A DNA stretch of 64,000 nt from Amblyomma americanum (GCF_052857255.1 NC_135497.1:192418530-192482529), one strand, 5' to 3'; shown: positions 1 through 13,329, counted from the stretch's first letter. Program-made: numbers and translations. Notes: a model not told the origin generated them from the letters alone.

Positions 1-497
1 ATCGTTAAATTTAGGCGAAAGTGCAGTCGAAAGACCTGAGATGTGACCGTTTTGAGTGCGCCTTCCTGAGTTTGCTTTCGCTTTCCAGGGAAACATTGTT
101 GCTCAGCCACTCCTCCGCCACCTATTATCAGGTCTTCGCGTTGCAAAGTGCTATTAGCGCAGCATACCGCGACTACAGAATATCGAAATGGTCGAATTTT
201 ATCCCAAGGCACTAAAAAATATTGGTAGGGCTTGTCGTGGAAGGGGAGGCTAGCAACTACGTCCACTACGCATGAGTACAAATCATGCGTAAGTGCGTTA
301 ATGACAAAGACGAATGCGGTTATAACATTCATTAGATTTTTAATTTTTCCAAGTTCTAGCGAGACTGGACTTTGTGCCGGTGCGAAAAGACTTTACTCCT
401 AGCTGGAGAGGCGCATGCTTCATTAACAAACAACAGCTTGCCTTCTTTAGACTCTGATGCGTATGCGAGCACCAACAAGATTTATGAAAATGAGTAC
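1..497. other. No recognisable gene or repeat
   Basis: I see no coding region, splice-site pair or known repeat here. The short open frames lack any recognisable motif and look like chance. Confidence 0.5.
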
Positions 498-753
498 CGC
501 AGCGGTGGCCGAGTGGTTGAGCATTTTCCTCGCATGCGGGAGGTGCGGGGTTTGATCCCCAGTGCCGCCGGGTACCCACTGGTGATAGAATGGATACAAG
601 CTTTCCCCTGGTCTGGTGCTCGGCTTATATATGGTGAAATGCTTGGAAAATGGGTCTTTTACCCCACCGTGTGAAATGAAAAACTACCTTGTGCCATGGC
701 GCTATTTGGCCATAGATGCCCTTGCACCATAAAAAATCCATAATCATCATCAT
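498..753 (+). mobile_element. tRNA-derived SINE, family A, copy 1
   Basis: The head resembles a tRNA gene: an A-box-like GTGGCCGAGTGG near 505-516 and a B-box-like GGTTTGATCCCC near 549-560. It is followed by a tRNA-unrelated body and a weak CAT-repeat tail near 743-753. The same head and body recur at 41831-42083, including the stretch after the B box (GTGCCGCCGGGTACCCAC in both). Two diverged dispersed copies with pol III boxes are typical of a SINE and not of a functional tRNA. No clear target duplication was found. Confidence 0.75.
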
Positions 754-3700
754 TTATGGAAATCAATGCTTCTGAAGTCGTCTTAATTGTGTAGGCTTGT
801 TTGATAAAATAAATGAGATTGATGCAAAGATTTTAAATAATACACAAACAGAGGTAAATCTTGAAACTGTTCTCATTTCTGAGGTTATGATCGCCGGTAA
901 GTGGTGTAATAACTTACTTTTTAGGCTTTCGTCAGTACTCTCACATTTACAGCATTCTTGGCCACCGCTGAAGCTAAAGACACTTACCATGTTGGTAAAA
1001 AATGGAGTAGCAGCTGGTGGAGCCTTTTTATTCAAAACAAACAAAAGTGAAAAGACCTAATGGGAGTACATTCAAAGCCCTGTTAGACTTTCGGCATTTC
1101 ATTCCATTTCATTTCATTACGACTTTCATTCTTCAGTCTGCAGTTTGACCACTTATGTTTCCTCCTCAGTTTTAGCTTAACTGAAAATCCGAACAATGTT
1201 CCTACGTCGCAGTAATCTGTGCTGCACTTAATATTCGTTTATTTGCTTTTCTAAATTTCTCTGAGTCGGATTCTGCTGGTTACACTTTCGAGAGATTGCT
1301 TGATATTGTTTTTTTTATATTTTAACCAAGAAAAAAAAACAGTTCGGAACGGCAGAGTCGAAACAGTCTTGCCACTTGCCCGTCACTGTGATTTCCTAGA
1401 CACTTCTTGGCATCTATTTTGCGCCGCTGAGATTACGTCAAACAGGGCAGAAGACAACGCGCATGCGCAGACATTCAAAGCGCATGTGTCTAGCGATTTA
1501 AGCTAGGCAGCTTGGGAACTAAAAAAGGATTTATTTTATGTGCTTTTTTTCGGCGTTTGCTTTTTCCTCCTAAAGCTGGAAACAAAACGACACCTGCGCA
1601 TTGACACATCCTCTCCTGTTTCACTGAAATCGCTTTATTGTCGCTCTGCGTATGCCCACTTTTCTTCAAATGGCGAGAAAAACGATAAGGTGGTTTCGCA
1701 TGGCAAAGAAGAAATTTACCGACGTCTCGACTGCCTGCGAAATCCTGTTACTTTTTTTTTGCTTCCCCTATCGCTCCAGAGCTGTGCTCAAAACGCGCTT
1801 TACAGGAGTAAGTACATGGGTTTGTTTTAGAAAAAAGTCAATTGCTAAGAACAGAATTTAATTACTTCGAACTATGGTCTCACTGCTGAGTTGCAGCGAT
1901 TTTCAATGCATCAGTAAGAATATCTCATGCATGTACCTTTACTCGCGGGACACTGAAATGCGCATGAATCTCGGGGATATCTGCATTAAAATGAAGGTGA
2001 GATGCTGGTACGCACGGTAACTTGTTGCTTCTCGTGCGTTCCGTGCAACTGTGAGTGTGAACTAAAACTATGCTACGGCATTAGCTCTCCTTCGTGTCCT
2101 TCGGCTTGTATTCCTTCCTTTGTTAGATGAAGGAGCAGTCACTATGGTTTTTCACGGCAAACTTTTGATTCTGTATCGATGCAATGCAACGCAGAGCAGG
2201 CGAACGTGCGGTAAAAGGTAACGATCTGCTTGCTGAACGCGCTACATCGCTTTTGAGAGCGAGGAGTAGAGCACATGGCAAACAAAAAGCTTCAAAAACT
2301 TGCCAATCACCATCGGAAAGATGCTACGAATGCCAGCGCTAGCGTAAGGAATTACAGGTTCGGGAAATGCATGCGCAGCTAGCGCTGGTATTCGCAGCTT
2401 CTTCAGGATAGTCGCTAGTATTTATTGTTTAATGGGGGATTTTGGTTACCCATTATAAACAATGAGAATATGTATTACTGGCTCTGGGCATTGCATTTAT
2501 TGGCTCTGTGCTGTTCCGTTTCTTGTGTCGTGATTAGGCCTGATTTGCGGTCAGGGAAACGTTTGCTTATGGTGCGCAATCGTTTTTACACTTCACTGCC
2601 TGCTGAACACCATATACGCGCATGTGTTTTCTGACGTACACACGTGCTTCGTGACGATGACGCTGAAGTCAATAACGCGGGCAACTGGCTAAATGCGATT
2701 GAAGCCAGCGGAGAATGATTAGAAGAATTTCAGGACGTTTTCTTGAGGCGCGTTTTGAGGCGTTTGGCAGCGTCTTGTTGTGCCCACGTGCCCCATCACG
2801 ATGACGGCGAAAGTAGCAGGAGGCGCGAGGGGTCCGCACCTGTTCTCTCTTAATCGCACTGCCTTCCTGCTCCTATGCGGACGCCGTCCACGTGATTCCC
2901 GATGAATTTTACACTAATATCCATTGCTGAAATGTCACGTGTTCTGCAGGTTTGTATCATTCAGCTCATTGTTCTTGGCGACTGCCGCTTGCATGGAGCT
3001 TTCTTTTTTTCTCTCATTTCCTAACTAGAGAACACTAAACAACAAGGCTTTTAATAAGTAAACTCGAAGTTACAGGTCATTTACGTAGTTACATATCGCC
3101 AGTTAAAGAGTACGCTAATAGCACTGCTTCCAAATTCTCTTAAAATAAGAAAGTTTTTTTTAGCACTGTATAAATAGGAAAAATACGAATATCTGCTATA
3201 CTTTAAACTTCGTTCTATTATACCACACTTAGGCAACTAGATACTCACTATAATTGGTGTGATCATGTGTTGGCGCGGGCTCAAGCCAGAAAGTCGTGTG
3301 AGCTGCCATAATATTTCTCTAAGTACCAGTATTTTGCACCATTTCATGGAAAGAAGAACCTATAAAATCAAGCTGTAGTTCTATTATTGCCCCTTCGGTC
3401 TAGTTATTTCGCCCTGTACATATTTATTAGAAAGTTGATGTTCAGGAATGATAACAGTCAACCAGTTTACAAAATAAAAATAATTTGTTCACGCCTGATA
3501 GCAATTTTGTTATATTAAGCGCCTAATAAGTTTATAGCATTTATGAGGTGCCTAGTAAGTTATTATATGTTATTAAGACAATCCAACAAAAATTTTATTG
3601 TGTAGCCTTGTTTTGCCCTGGGTGCTCTGTATATTTCTCAATTTTTCAAGTCTGGTCTTCCTTATGCGGAGAACACTCGTATGGTGCAATTGTATGACCT

Positions 3701-5433
3701 CATCAGTCGCAGTAATACTGAGTTGCTGTCCTTTTTTTCACAAGCAAAAATGTGAGAGCTATGTTGTTCAAGAGACGATCAACGCCTGAACTTCTGCAGC
3801 AATGTATCTGCAATAGACCTATGTAATATGCCGCAAAATGGTCATCTCCACAAACAACTTGCATTGACCCCTCGGCTGCTCCTAACCTTTTTTTTTTTTT
3901 TGCTGAAAATGAGGCACATGTCACATTTAGTGACGACTGAACTGTCGTGGTACAAAGCTCACTCTTATAAACAGTTGGTCAATTGTAGTTGTGGTTGCGA
4001 ACTTGTCATGGTAATTTTTTTTAATTCCGTACAGGTTTTTATAAATGTTTGTCGTCGAACTCAATGTGTAAAGATGCGCATATTTTTGGTAATATGACAT
4101 TCTACATAACTTTTTTTTAAAAGTAACAGATATACAATGCAGTCACTGAAAGCTCTTTCAAAGTACTGTTTTCCTTTCCTCTGCGCTCACGGTCATTAAT
4201 AAAATATGCCTTCGTCGGCCTTATGCTCCGCACAAGCGGTATATTTGCGGCATTGCGAAAACTTTTCTGTTGGTGAATTTATATGCTTTCTCAGCGCGGT
4301 TAAAATTAATAGCAATGAAGTCTTGCGTAGTTCAAAAAGCCAACTTTTGTGATGAAGTGAATCAAAATCAGAGAAAAACAACAAAGAATTTTCGCAACTT
4401 TGTCCAACCGCAGCTCGAGCATCTGTACTCATTCCCGAAAACACTCACAAAAATAAAGTACTGAATGGGCTCCACTAAGGCTACAGTCGCCGATACCTTA
4501 ACTGGGAGGGGCTGTTTGCCGTGCTGGTAACATTAAACAGCGAAATACTTATTGCTTTCCAAGCCTGTCGAGTGAAGTGCTGTGCTATAAGCACTTTTTC
4601 CATTTACCCATGCGTGCACACGCGCGCGATGGCATTTTTAAACCGTACGTACAGTCCAAAAGCAGCCAAAGGGCGCTCAGCAAAGCAATGGGAAGAGCGT
4701 TAGCTCACACGATAACGTACGACCACTAATAAACTGCTGATCAAAGAGCGATACCTGCGACGAGGGCGCTTGAGGCAAGAACACAGCGAAATCATCCGAC
4801 AATATGCGTGTTGAATTTTCTCAGCTTTACGTATTCGCTGCTGCTTCTGGCCTTTACTATTTCTGTTCTTCAGGGCTCTATTTCGCCCTCCCCTTTTGGC
4901 GAGAAGAGGGCAGACGCTTGGTGATTGCCGCGAGAATAAGGTAGAAACAGCGAGTAGCACCGACGGCTCCTCCCCTTTTCGTCCCACAGGGCATAGAATA
5001 TACCACTTCTTCCCCTGCAGCTGGCTAATGGGACACGTAATTACCTCGGCTGCCGCTGATTTCGTTATGGCTCTGCCTGGGAGAACGTTAAGCAAATGCA
5101 GCAGCCGCATTCAGCACGTACACCCCCTAGCCAGCCGATTCTCCAGACCTGCTGTTGTCCTTTGAGCACTTTTTTTCGTCTTTTTTTTTTAATGGGGAGC
5201 TGGAGGGAGGAAAGTTGAGCGACTTAGCGCTGCATCTGCAGTAGAAAAAAAAATGTGCGTAGGATTTCAATGATCCGCTACGAGAAATTCGGCCGTGTAT
5301 TTACCGTTCCGGTACAAATAGATAATTCTAAAGCAATGAACGAGGCGGTATTATTCAAAAATAAATTATAGCTTTTATTTGCGACTTCAGCAGGGGTCTT
5401 TCTGTCCAACCACATTAAAGACACAAGCAAGGA
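754..5433. other. Long stretch without recognised features
   Basis: About 4.7 kb of mostly AT-leaning DNA. All open frames are short (under 140 codons) and none shows a domain that I know. A minus-strand frame at 4700-5110 (136 codons, basic and serine-rich) is the longest, but it has no recognised motif or flanking splice signals that would support it. Ancient unrecognised repeats or non-coding exons cannot be excluded. Confidence 0.45.
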
Positions 5434-6387
5434 TATACAGCGTGTTCAAAATTAGATTTTACTCATTTTTAAAGGAAATGTGAAACACCGTACTCGAATG
5501 CCGCTTTTGCATGTTGGTAATGCGGCCGGGCGAACACAAATTCGGGTAATAATTGTCGCCGTAAATTCTATAATTAACTTAAATTAATTAACTTCTTATT
5601 CGCTGAACGTAGCGTGCGTGTTTATATTGGGAACTTGGAGGCAGTCGTGTCGCTTTTAAGGGCTATTCTATTTTGTACAATTTTAGTAACGCGCCTGCGT
5701 CCTGAGATGCGCACGTCTAAAATTTCGTCCCAGTTCGTCTAATCACGCATGCGAGACAGCGGCTCTCGGCGTGAAGCGCCTCCCTCGCGTGACGCAGCTG
5801 TTGCGTATGACACTCCGCCTTACAAGAGCGTGCAGCGAGCGGCGACACGGGTGACTTTTCGTTCTGGGCCAGCGTTTTCCTTCTTGGCGATCGAAACCGA
5901 TGAACCACTGTTGAGTCGGCGAAAAGGGAGAGCTATTTCTTTAGGCGATCGCATCTACAGCCGGTAGAAAGACGGGATGCCGCTCGCTGCCCACTCTTGC
6001 AAGACGCAGTGCCATACGCAACAGCTGCGTCACGCGAGGGAGGTGCTTCACGCCGAGAGCCGCTGTCTCGCATGCGTAATTAGATGAACTGGGACGAAAT
6101 TTTAGACGTGTGCATCTCAGGACGCAGGCGCGTTACTAAAATTGTACAAAATAGAAAAGCCCTTGAAAACGACTGCCTCCAACTTACCAATATAAACACG
6201 CACGCTAACTTCAGCCAATAAAAAGTTAATTAATGAATTTTAGTTAATTACTGAATTTACGGCGACAATTATTACCCCAATTTGTGTCCACCTGGCCGCA
6301 TTACCAGCATGCAAAAGTGGCATTAGCGTACGGCGTTTCACTTTTTTTTTCAAAATCAGTAAAATCTACTTTTGAACACGCTGTATA
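5434..6387. mobile_element. Foldback-type inverted-repeat element
   Basis: Two arms of about 418 bp, 5434-5852 and 5970-6387, are inverted copies of each other around a spacer of about 117 bp. The outer ends are TATACAGCGTGTTC and its complement GAACACGCTGTATA. The arms have diverged by substitutions and small indels (for example GAACTTGGAGGCAG versus the complement of CTGCCTCCAACTTA) but align along their length. There is no transposase. The outermost TA may be the target duplication, which would suit a Tc1/mariner-type or other TA-targeting origin, but the family is not determined. Open frames inside it are mirror images and not genes. Confidence 0.85.
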
Positions 6388-8356
6388 GACGCTTTGGTAC
6401 CTACTGAGAAATGCTTGGCTCGGTGCATGGCGCCAAGAAATGCTCTCGCTAACGCACAGAAATAAAAAAAAAATTATATCTAGTCTATCTAGTAGCGCAT
6501 TCTAGGAGGTATTACAGATGGCGGTAGCCGCACATGGGTATTGGCCAATGTCTTTGGCTACTGAACGTGCCCCCACCTTTGCCCGCTTGTATACGTGCTA
6601 TAGTCAGCGCGCATGGTCTCGCTAACTGCTTTGGCGGCTTCAGGAGCGTGTGCGCTCAACCGCTTTTAATAACTTGACAGCGCGCTCTGCTTCTCTCAGC
6701 GGTTTTGATGCTTTGCGTGCCGGCGCGTTTAGCCGGCTCTCTTTTTAGTGCTGGGCGGCGCGCTCAACAGTTCTCGCTGCTTTCGCCGTTTGACGTGCGC
6801 CGTATAGTGCTCGTCCGCTTTTCATCTGACCTAACAACGCTTTCAGCCGCTTGGCTGCCTTCTCACCTTCACGTGCAGCTACATAAAACTGCCGTTGACA
6901 ACATGGGAGAACCTTTCAATCTTTTGACTCACTCAGGTTCACTGTATACGGTCACTGCAGCAGCGCTGCTGCCGCCGGGAATTTGCAAGCGAAGAATTAA
7001 CAGATGAGAGATAAGATGACGACGACAATTTACTCCACGTAGCACGAGAGGCTGCCAATGATAGCAGGTGGCGGGAGAGCCTGCGACATCATCAACATCG
7101 CCCTGTGCTGATGATGTCTTCTTCTTCTGCTCTGAAGAAAAGAGTTTGCTTGCATTTAAATGGAGAGTTCTCTGAGGTTATGGGGCGCGGCTTTGACCTT
7201 GGATAAATCAAAAGGGATTTGGTTAGGCCACTGGGGCACAAAAACGAGTCATTTTGGTGGCATACGTTAGGATCAGAAGCACTACAGAATATCGGGGTTC
7301 CATTACCTAAGGTGCGCAATAGTGGGTCCTACCGAGGTTCACAAATCTCCTCTGTGAAGTGGCAAACGTAGGTTCGGATGGGTCAAAAGCTGCCCGTGTT
7401 TGCACGGGCACAAGGTTACAATACGTTACCAGGTTTACGGGACCGTCTTCTAGTTCACGAGTTTTCCCACCACGTGGCGCATGAAAGAAACCTAACAGTT
7501 GTATTTTTTTTTTCAAAAAATGCACCCGCCGCTAGCCAAGGTTCGATCAGAGAACCTCCTTATCGGTGCTGCTCAGAGTTAGGCCTGTCGGCTACGACGC
7601 GAGGTTTACGTGCGTGTGGCCGCATTGGCTTATAGCGCTGCTACGTGAGATTGGGCAACCGTGCTACGTGAATATTAATTTTTAACATTTTTTTTGTGGC
7701 TTCTATAGGAGCAAAGGACAGTGATCAGTATAAAGCCCAGCCTCTGTTCTGTATGAAGCAGCTCAAAAAAAAGCGATTTAAGCCGAAGATTCTTCAAAAA
7801 TTATGTTTTTGTCACCCACAAGGGCTTCAAAATTTCGCGGTTTTTTATATATACACCATTGCTTAAACTTTGAACGGTTTTGTAACAAATATTAAGATAC
7901 GCTTAGAGACGCCAATGCCTTTGAAGTGTGCGGGAGAACACCTATAACCTGGATCCCGTGGGAAAAAATCCAGTTCGAGTATATATACCAAAAAAACAAA
8001 CAAAAAACAACGCGATTCCCTCTGAAACGACATAGGCCGCAAGGCTTAGTGGCGCTAGGCAGCACCTGCCCCAAATTCCTGATAACGGCATATCAACGAT
8101 TTGCAAGTGCAGCATTTTGCGAAAAAGAGGGTTCAAGCACTGCGCATAATTTCTGTGACCTTTTCTTCCTCTAGAGTATGGTGGAGGTGGCCGGACACTT
8201 GTTTTTATATCAACTTCTTTCGCGGTTTTTCTTTTTCAAAGCGGCAAGCCATTCATTTCTGGGAACTGTGTTTATTCGACGACTCAGTACACGTCTGCCT
8301 TTTTTGTTCGCCCCAGCTGAACATGTTGGTGACGGAAGTTTGTGAGGTTTTCTCAA
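6388..8356. other. No recognised gene or element
   Basis: Nothing convincing on either strand. Open frames are below 105 codons and without motifs. The segment has mixed composition, moderately GC-rich near 6600-6900. Confidence 0.45.
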
Positions 8357-8768
8357 AGGGAGCCTGAAATGATTTCGATGGGCATATTCAAATGCACCAT
8401 ATCTGTATAGGTGGTCTTTGTGGGTACTCGAGTCAAACTCGAAAGCTTCGCGTGGACCTTATAATTTAAAAATAATTTTTAAAATCGCTGCCCGCAGAAG
8501 CTCGCAGCCGATTAGGGCGACACACCTCACAGCGCATACCCTACCCCGATGACGTCAGTGGTAAGAAGCGGCAGCCTTCAAGCTCGCCTCGTCTGCCTAC
8601 TGACGTCATCGCAGTAGGGGACACGCGGCATGGTGAGCGATTTTAAAAATTATTTCTAAATTATAGGGTCCACGCAGAGCTCTCAAATTTGACTCGACTA
8701 CCCACAAAGACCACTTATACAGATATGTTGCACTAGAATATGCCCAACAATATCATTTAAGGGTCCCT
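8357..8768. mobile_element. TTAA-flanked palindromic MITE (family P, copy 1)
   Basis: A 412-bp near-palindrome. The left end AGGGAGCCTGAAATGA and the complement of the right end AGGGACCCTTAAATGA are terminal inverted repeats, and the arms pair along most of the element. The right flank is TTAA (8769-8772) and the left flank is TCAA (8353-8356), a one-base decay of TTAA. TTAA targeting is the hallmark of piggyBac-type transposons, so a non-autonomous piggyBac-like MITE is inferred. The centre holds two TGACGTCA octamers at 8550-8557 and 8601-8608. Relatives are at 9096-9444 and 36894-38093. Confidence 0.8.
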
Positions 8769-9095
8769 TTAAAGATATTTCTGCCACATTCCATTTCCTC
8801 ACTGTTCGCTTTTCCTTGCAACATTTGCACGGCCTCCTCAGAAGGCAAATATCAATGGTTCTTATCGAGTCTTTGCTTCCTGTACCCATGTGCCGGGCCG
8901 GCAGCATTGCCCTAGAGTTTCTTGACGCCAGTCTACTAAAGTTTGTTCAGTGGATCTATATTCAAAGTGCCTCAAAAACTTTCTTTTTCAAACTCCACTC
9001 GTCGACTATACCCGCAAGACGTGTCTTCTCGCCAAAGGTACGTTTGTGCCATGGTCGGTGCATTCTAGCCTGTGTTAGCAACCAGCGACCATTAA

Positions 9096-9444
9096 AGTAA
9101 CCCTGAAATTATTTTAATTGTCCTATTCTAATAGAACGAATTGGTACAAGTGTCAATTGTGGTTATTTGAGGGAGATTTAAAAGTTCTGCGTGGACCCAT
9201 AATTTACAAGACATATTTTTTAAACTGCTGCTAATAACCGATTAGGGCGGCGCCTAACCACGCGTTCTTAGCCGCCCCTACACCCCTGACGTAGAGTGGG
9301 GAATCTTGCGAGCCTTCTCATTGGATGATTGCAAGCTGATGTTATTTTAGACTAGCTTAAAGTTTGCAGTGTGACGGCTAAATATGATATACCGATCGCT
9401 CGTGCGCTGTTGCTAACTTCAGTAAATATAATTTCATGCTTCCT
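9096..9444. mobile_element. TTAA-flanked MITE (family P relative, copy 2)
   Basis: The element is bounded by exact TTAA at 9092-9095 and 9445-9448. The left end AGTAACCCTGAAATTATTTT pairs with the complement of the right end, AGGAAGCATGAAATTATATT. Its interior shares GTGGACCCATAATTTA and the CCGATTAGGGCG block with the 8.4-kb and 37-kb copies, so it is a diverged, partly deleted member of the same family. It has no coding capacity. Confidence 0.7.
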
Positions 9445-9595
9445 TTAACCATTATTTGCCGTTGTGTAATGATGCTGTGTTCTTCTAGGACATGCTTCAG
9501 CGCACACTTTAGAAGTACACTGAGATAACGCTCTACACTATCATATTTCTTCCTGCAATGGAAGACTGGGATGCCGTGTAATATTTTGTGCTTAT

Positions 9596-9599
9596 GTAT

Positions 9600-9654
<55 letters not shown>

Positions 9655-9656
9655 TT
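9596..9656. repeat. (TTTA)n microsatellite
   Basis: An uninterrupted tetranucleotide array of about 15 units. It gives spurious open frames made of repeated LFIY. Confidence 0.97.
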
Positions 9657-12600
9657 CCTCAAACGCCCCTGGACAGGGGTTATGAGGGGTGGGTGGCTTC
9701 ACAGAACAAAGTTTTCTGTGGCGGTCCTGAGATTCGTCGCACTGGTGCAGCGGTGGAAGGATATTAATGACATTTTGCTGACATTTCAAGTCATCAACCA
9801 TGCCTTGTATCATTTTTCTACTGTTTGTAAGTCCCGTTGCAGAATGAGGACATCTGAGCTTGGGTCGGTAAATAACAATCATCAGCAACTAGAAGTATGT
9901 TAGAAGATATATTATTTGGGAGGTCATTAATGTAGACGGGAATGTTAAGCCGGCTGAGAATCTGCATGATGGACTGACGTGCAGAATCACCTCGTTTAAT
10001 TTGGTCTTTATTCAGAGAACAGTACGCTTTGGTGCGGGGTTAAATGTGGCGCAATATTAACCTCCTGGCTAGCTGCCCTTTCTTGACGCATGCGTGTTCA
10101 ACTCAGAAATTTTATGTCAGCAACTACCTGAGGCTGTCGTTTTCCTGAAGATGATCAGCAGATGATGCTGTGGATGAGCAGCAGCGTCTCCAGCGGCGCC
10201 GTTGCGGACTTTTTGACAAATATGTGCGTGGACAATATGAACCGGCCAAATTACGCCTTCATCGAATGAGCCCCATCGCTATGCCGGACTGCTTGTGAAA
10301 CTTCTGACATCGATACTCCAGACCAGAACTTTGCACGTCAAGATCACCTATAAATTTGGCACCGGTCGCCGACGACGTTAACGCAAAACCGGTACGCAAA
10401 GACAAAACAGCGTTCTCTTCGATCACCACGTCATGATGCGTCCTGACCCAAAACCGAGTGTGGCGAACCCGATACCGACAGAGCCATCGATACAGAGCGC
10501 GCGACGGCGTTCGGCGTGCACAGCGTTCCGGGCGCGGCTGAAGTTCGATCGCATGCATTTTACATGAACCCGGGACCGAAACAGGCAGCTACACGCTTTA
10601 AACCTGTTAGAGGGAAATTAGAACGCTAGAAAAATGAAAATAAAGGCAGGACGAAAACGCAAGCGAAGACCTGTCTTGAGTACATTGCGTGAAAGAGAGG
10701 GAAAAAAAAGGGTTTCTGTGCAACAAAAATAAAACTTACGTTGAGGGGAGAACAGAATCACGGTAAGTACGAGAGGAAAGACGGAAGATGGAGGAGAGAG
10801 CCTGAAGCACGGCGAAAAATGCATTACCGGCTCGTTTTCGCGACCTCGGAATCCTTGTCGTGATGCGATCAAACCTCGCGCACCCGCCGCCACCCGTTTT
10901 CCTTATCCCTTTCTGGATCCGAGCCTCGCGCGTAGTTTTGCCTTCTCCCGTTCGCTTTCTTTCTTTGCTGCTCACTTGCCCCCCGGCGGCGGTATCCGCG
11001 TGGTCGCAAGCGTGTGCCCTGCCGCACGGACGCGCCGCAGACACTATCCAGCTGTCTCAAGCGTGGACGCAAGCAGAGCTCGGCACGAAAGCAACGCAAG
11101 AACAAGCAAAGTTTCCTATAGAAGCGCCTTCTGCGTTGAGCAAAAGCCTACAGACCTCTCCTAACGAGTGTCATTTTCTGCAAACTCTACTTGATGTTTT
11201 TTTTTTTGCTGTCGCTTGTTTCATTTTTCTTTCGCCTTGCCATCCCAGGTTTTATCTTGAAAGAAAATACGTCAAAACTGGGCTTGAGTGAAGAGTCCAT
11301 GCGCACCGCCAAGCCGGCATGCGCATGGACGCAAGCAAGGAAGACCATGGAGGAGAAAAGCAGGAGCACTCCGCAGCGCCACCACGCGTGAAGGGAACAG
11401 GGAAGAGGCCCCGACGTTGTTAGTCAGACGCATGTGTCAAACCTTCTCCTCAGGGAGCCCGCGGGAAACTTGACTCCTCGTCATCACCGTCGTTGTAAAT
11501 GCGCTCCGAGATCAAGCCGGAGCAAACGAGCGAGCGCTCCAGCGAAGGCAGGAAAAGAACAGAGCAACCGACGACGAGGAGGGGAGATTCACTCCCTTCG
11601 CGTAAAAAAAGTGTACGAGAAACGGGACGCACAGCAGAAAAGGAAATAGAAGAACCGCGAGGCGCTGTGCTAACCGCTCGCAGCGGAGCAGAGGTGCTCT
11701 AGCTAACGGGCTAAGGTGGAGGAAAGAGTCGCGCGCCGCCGCCAACTTCCTGCGGCAAGGATGAGGGGGGGGGGGGGGGGGGGGGGCTGTGCCGACGTAA
11801 CGAAGTCTCGCGCGAGCGCGAGGCCCTAACGAGGTTAATCCCGTCTTCCCGGGGGGCCACGCGCAGCACCGGTTGCCGCGCGGACCCGGTCGCCGCCGGT
11901 GGCGATGGTGGGTTGATGCCGCCGCCACTGCTTGTCGTTGCTATACCATCACCCAGTGCGCATGCGCTGTGAGCTAGAGCAAACCTGGATAGAAAAAAAA
12001 ATAATGAATGGTTCCAAAGAGTTGAACAGCGTGTCCCACAGTTTGTTATAAGTTAACTAGCAGTTGTCGCAAGCCCGACTCCCTTTGCTTATAATTGCGT
12101 GCCTGCGCACAACTATATAAACCAGAAGTATCTCAACTGATGGAGTAAGCCCGTCAATGAATCTGTTAATGATGTTTACTAACAACCTAACTGCACTCAA
12201 GCGTTTCATGATAAGCGTTGCTGAAAGAAATTTCTTGAGTAAACAAAATGCAAAAAAAAGAAAGCTCCGTTCTTGTAGACGGCTACGCTAAAGAGAACAT
12301 TTTCAACGAAACAAGCTTCACTAGAGCAACGAGCAACCAGTGTTCGTCAGTGTTACTACTTGATCATTCTTCCCTGCCTGAGAGCGGTACTGCCTGCCGT
12401 CATCGAAACTGGCTTCTCTGTTAACCGAAAGCAGTCGCTGCTTTCCCCATGCGCGAGCAGAACCGCAACCAGAAGAACTGTATACCAAACAAAACAGGGA
12501 CCGCCTGCAATGCGTTCATTGTACCTGCTGAGTAATCATCGAATCAGCTTGTAAATAAACTAACGGCAATATATCGTGCCGATCCGGTTCCCCCATGCTA

Positions 12601-12765
12601 ATTTGGTGGATCATGACAGTCCTGCGTGCCCTGCTTGCAACTACACGTTAGCATAAGGAGCTCGTCGGCTCGTTTGGCGACGCCCGGTGTCACATTTGGG
12701 TACCGAATCTATATATGGCCTTTACGTCGGAGTGGATCATGTCACGCAGCCAGACATATCACTTA
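9657..12765. other. GC-rich stretch without a recognised gene
   Basis: From about 10.5 to 12 kb the DNA is GC- and CpG-rich, and open frames exist on both strands (up to 143 codons), which is expected by chance at this composition. None shows a known domain. A non-coding first exon or CpG-rich promoter is possible but there is no direct sign of one. A 22-base G tract lies at 11765-11786. Confidence 0.4.
11765..11786. repeat. G homopolymer (22 bases)
   Basis: A pure G run in a CpG-rich context. Four further G runs of 15-19 bases occur in this window. They could be true homopolymers or partly sequencing or assembly artefacts. Confidence 0.95.
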
Positions 12766-13329
12766 TGGTGAATTCCAATCGCAGGCCCGGAGTTGGTCTG
12801 CACGCTCTGTGACAGAGCGCCTGAATCCGGCGGAGAGCGCGTGACCTGAAAATGCGATTGTAGCACACTTGCTCTGGCCAGATCACTGTAGGTGGCGCTC
12901 GCGAACTGCCTGGCTAGGTGGCTTGAGCCACCGCCCGATTTAATAGGGTTCAGCCGTAACCATCCATCCATCCAGAAAGCGCCCGTCATTCCTTGCGCTT
13001 TGCCCGCGCTTTTTCGCGCGAATCACTTTTGAGTCCATAGCGGCGGGCGAAGCTGACCGTCTGCTACGGAGCGCGGAGAGGAGCCGGCGCGGCAGACGCG
13101 ACAAGCTGCCGGAAACGGAGGGCGCCGCTAGCGCCGCTGAAAAAAGAACGTCACGCAAACTTCCGGTCGACTCCGCCGATTTCGGCGGAGCAGTCTCAGC
13201 TCGGCAACCCGCTCCCTGTCTACGATGGAAGACGCGATCCGTGGCTCAGATCTGCGTAATAGAGTTGCTCCGAAAAGAGCAGAAAACGTTGCTCCCGAAG
13301 TGCTCCAACTCTGCGTTTGGAAGTCACCA
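12766..13329. mobile_element. PIF/Harbinger-type MITE, copy 1
   Basis: A 564-bp element with terminal inverted repeats of about 19 bp: left TGGTGAATTCCAATCGCAG, and complement of the right end TGGTGACTTCCAAACGCAG. It is flanked by TTA on both sides (12763-12765 and 13330-13332). A 3-bp TTA/TAA target duplication is characteristic of PIF/Harbinger elements. The interior shares long blocks with the element at 13467-14156, including GTGACAGAGCGCCTGAATCC near the left end and the ATCCGTGGCTCAGATCTGCG block near the right end. No transposase is present. Confidence 0.8.

Noticed and set aside
498..570. tRNA gene
   Set aside because: A and B boxes are present but the sequence does not fold into a full cloverleaf by eye, and the same head with a shared body recurs at 41831, so it is a SINE head.
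10860..11291. Plus-strand frame of 143 codons in GC-rich DNA
   Set aside because: No domain, no splice support, and overlapping open frames of similar length on the other strand.
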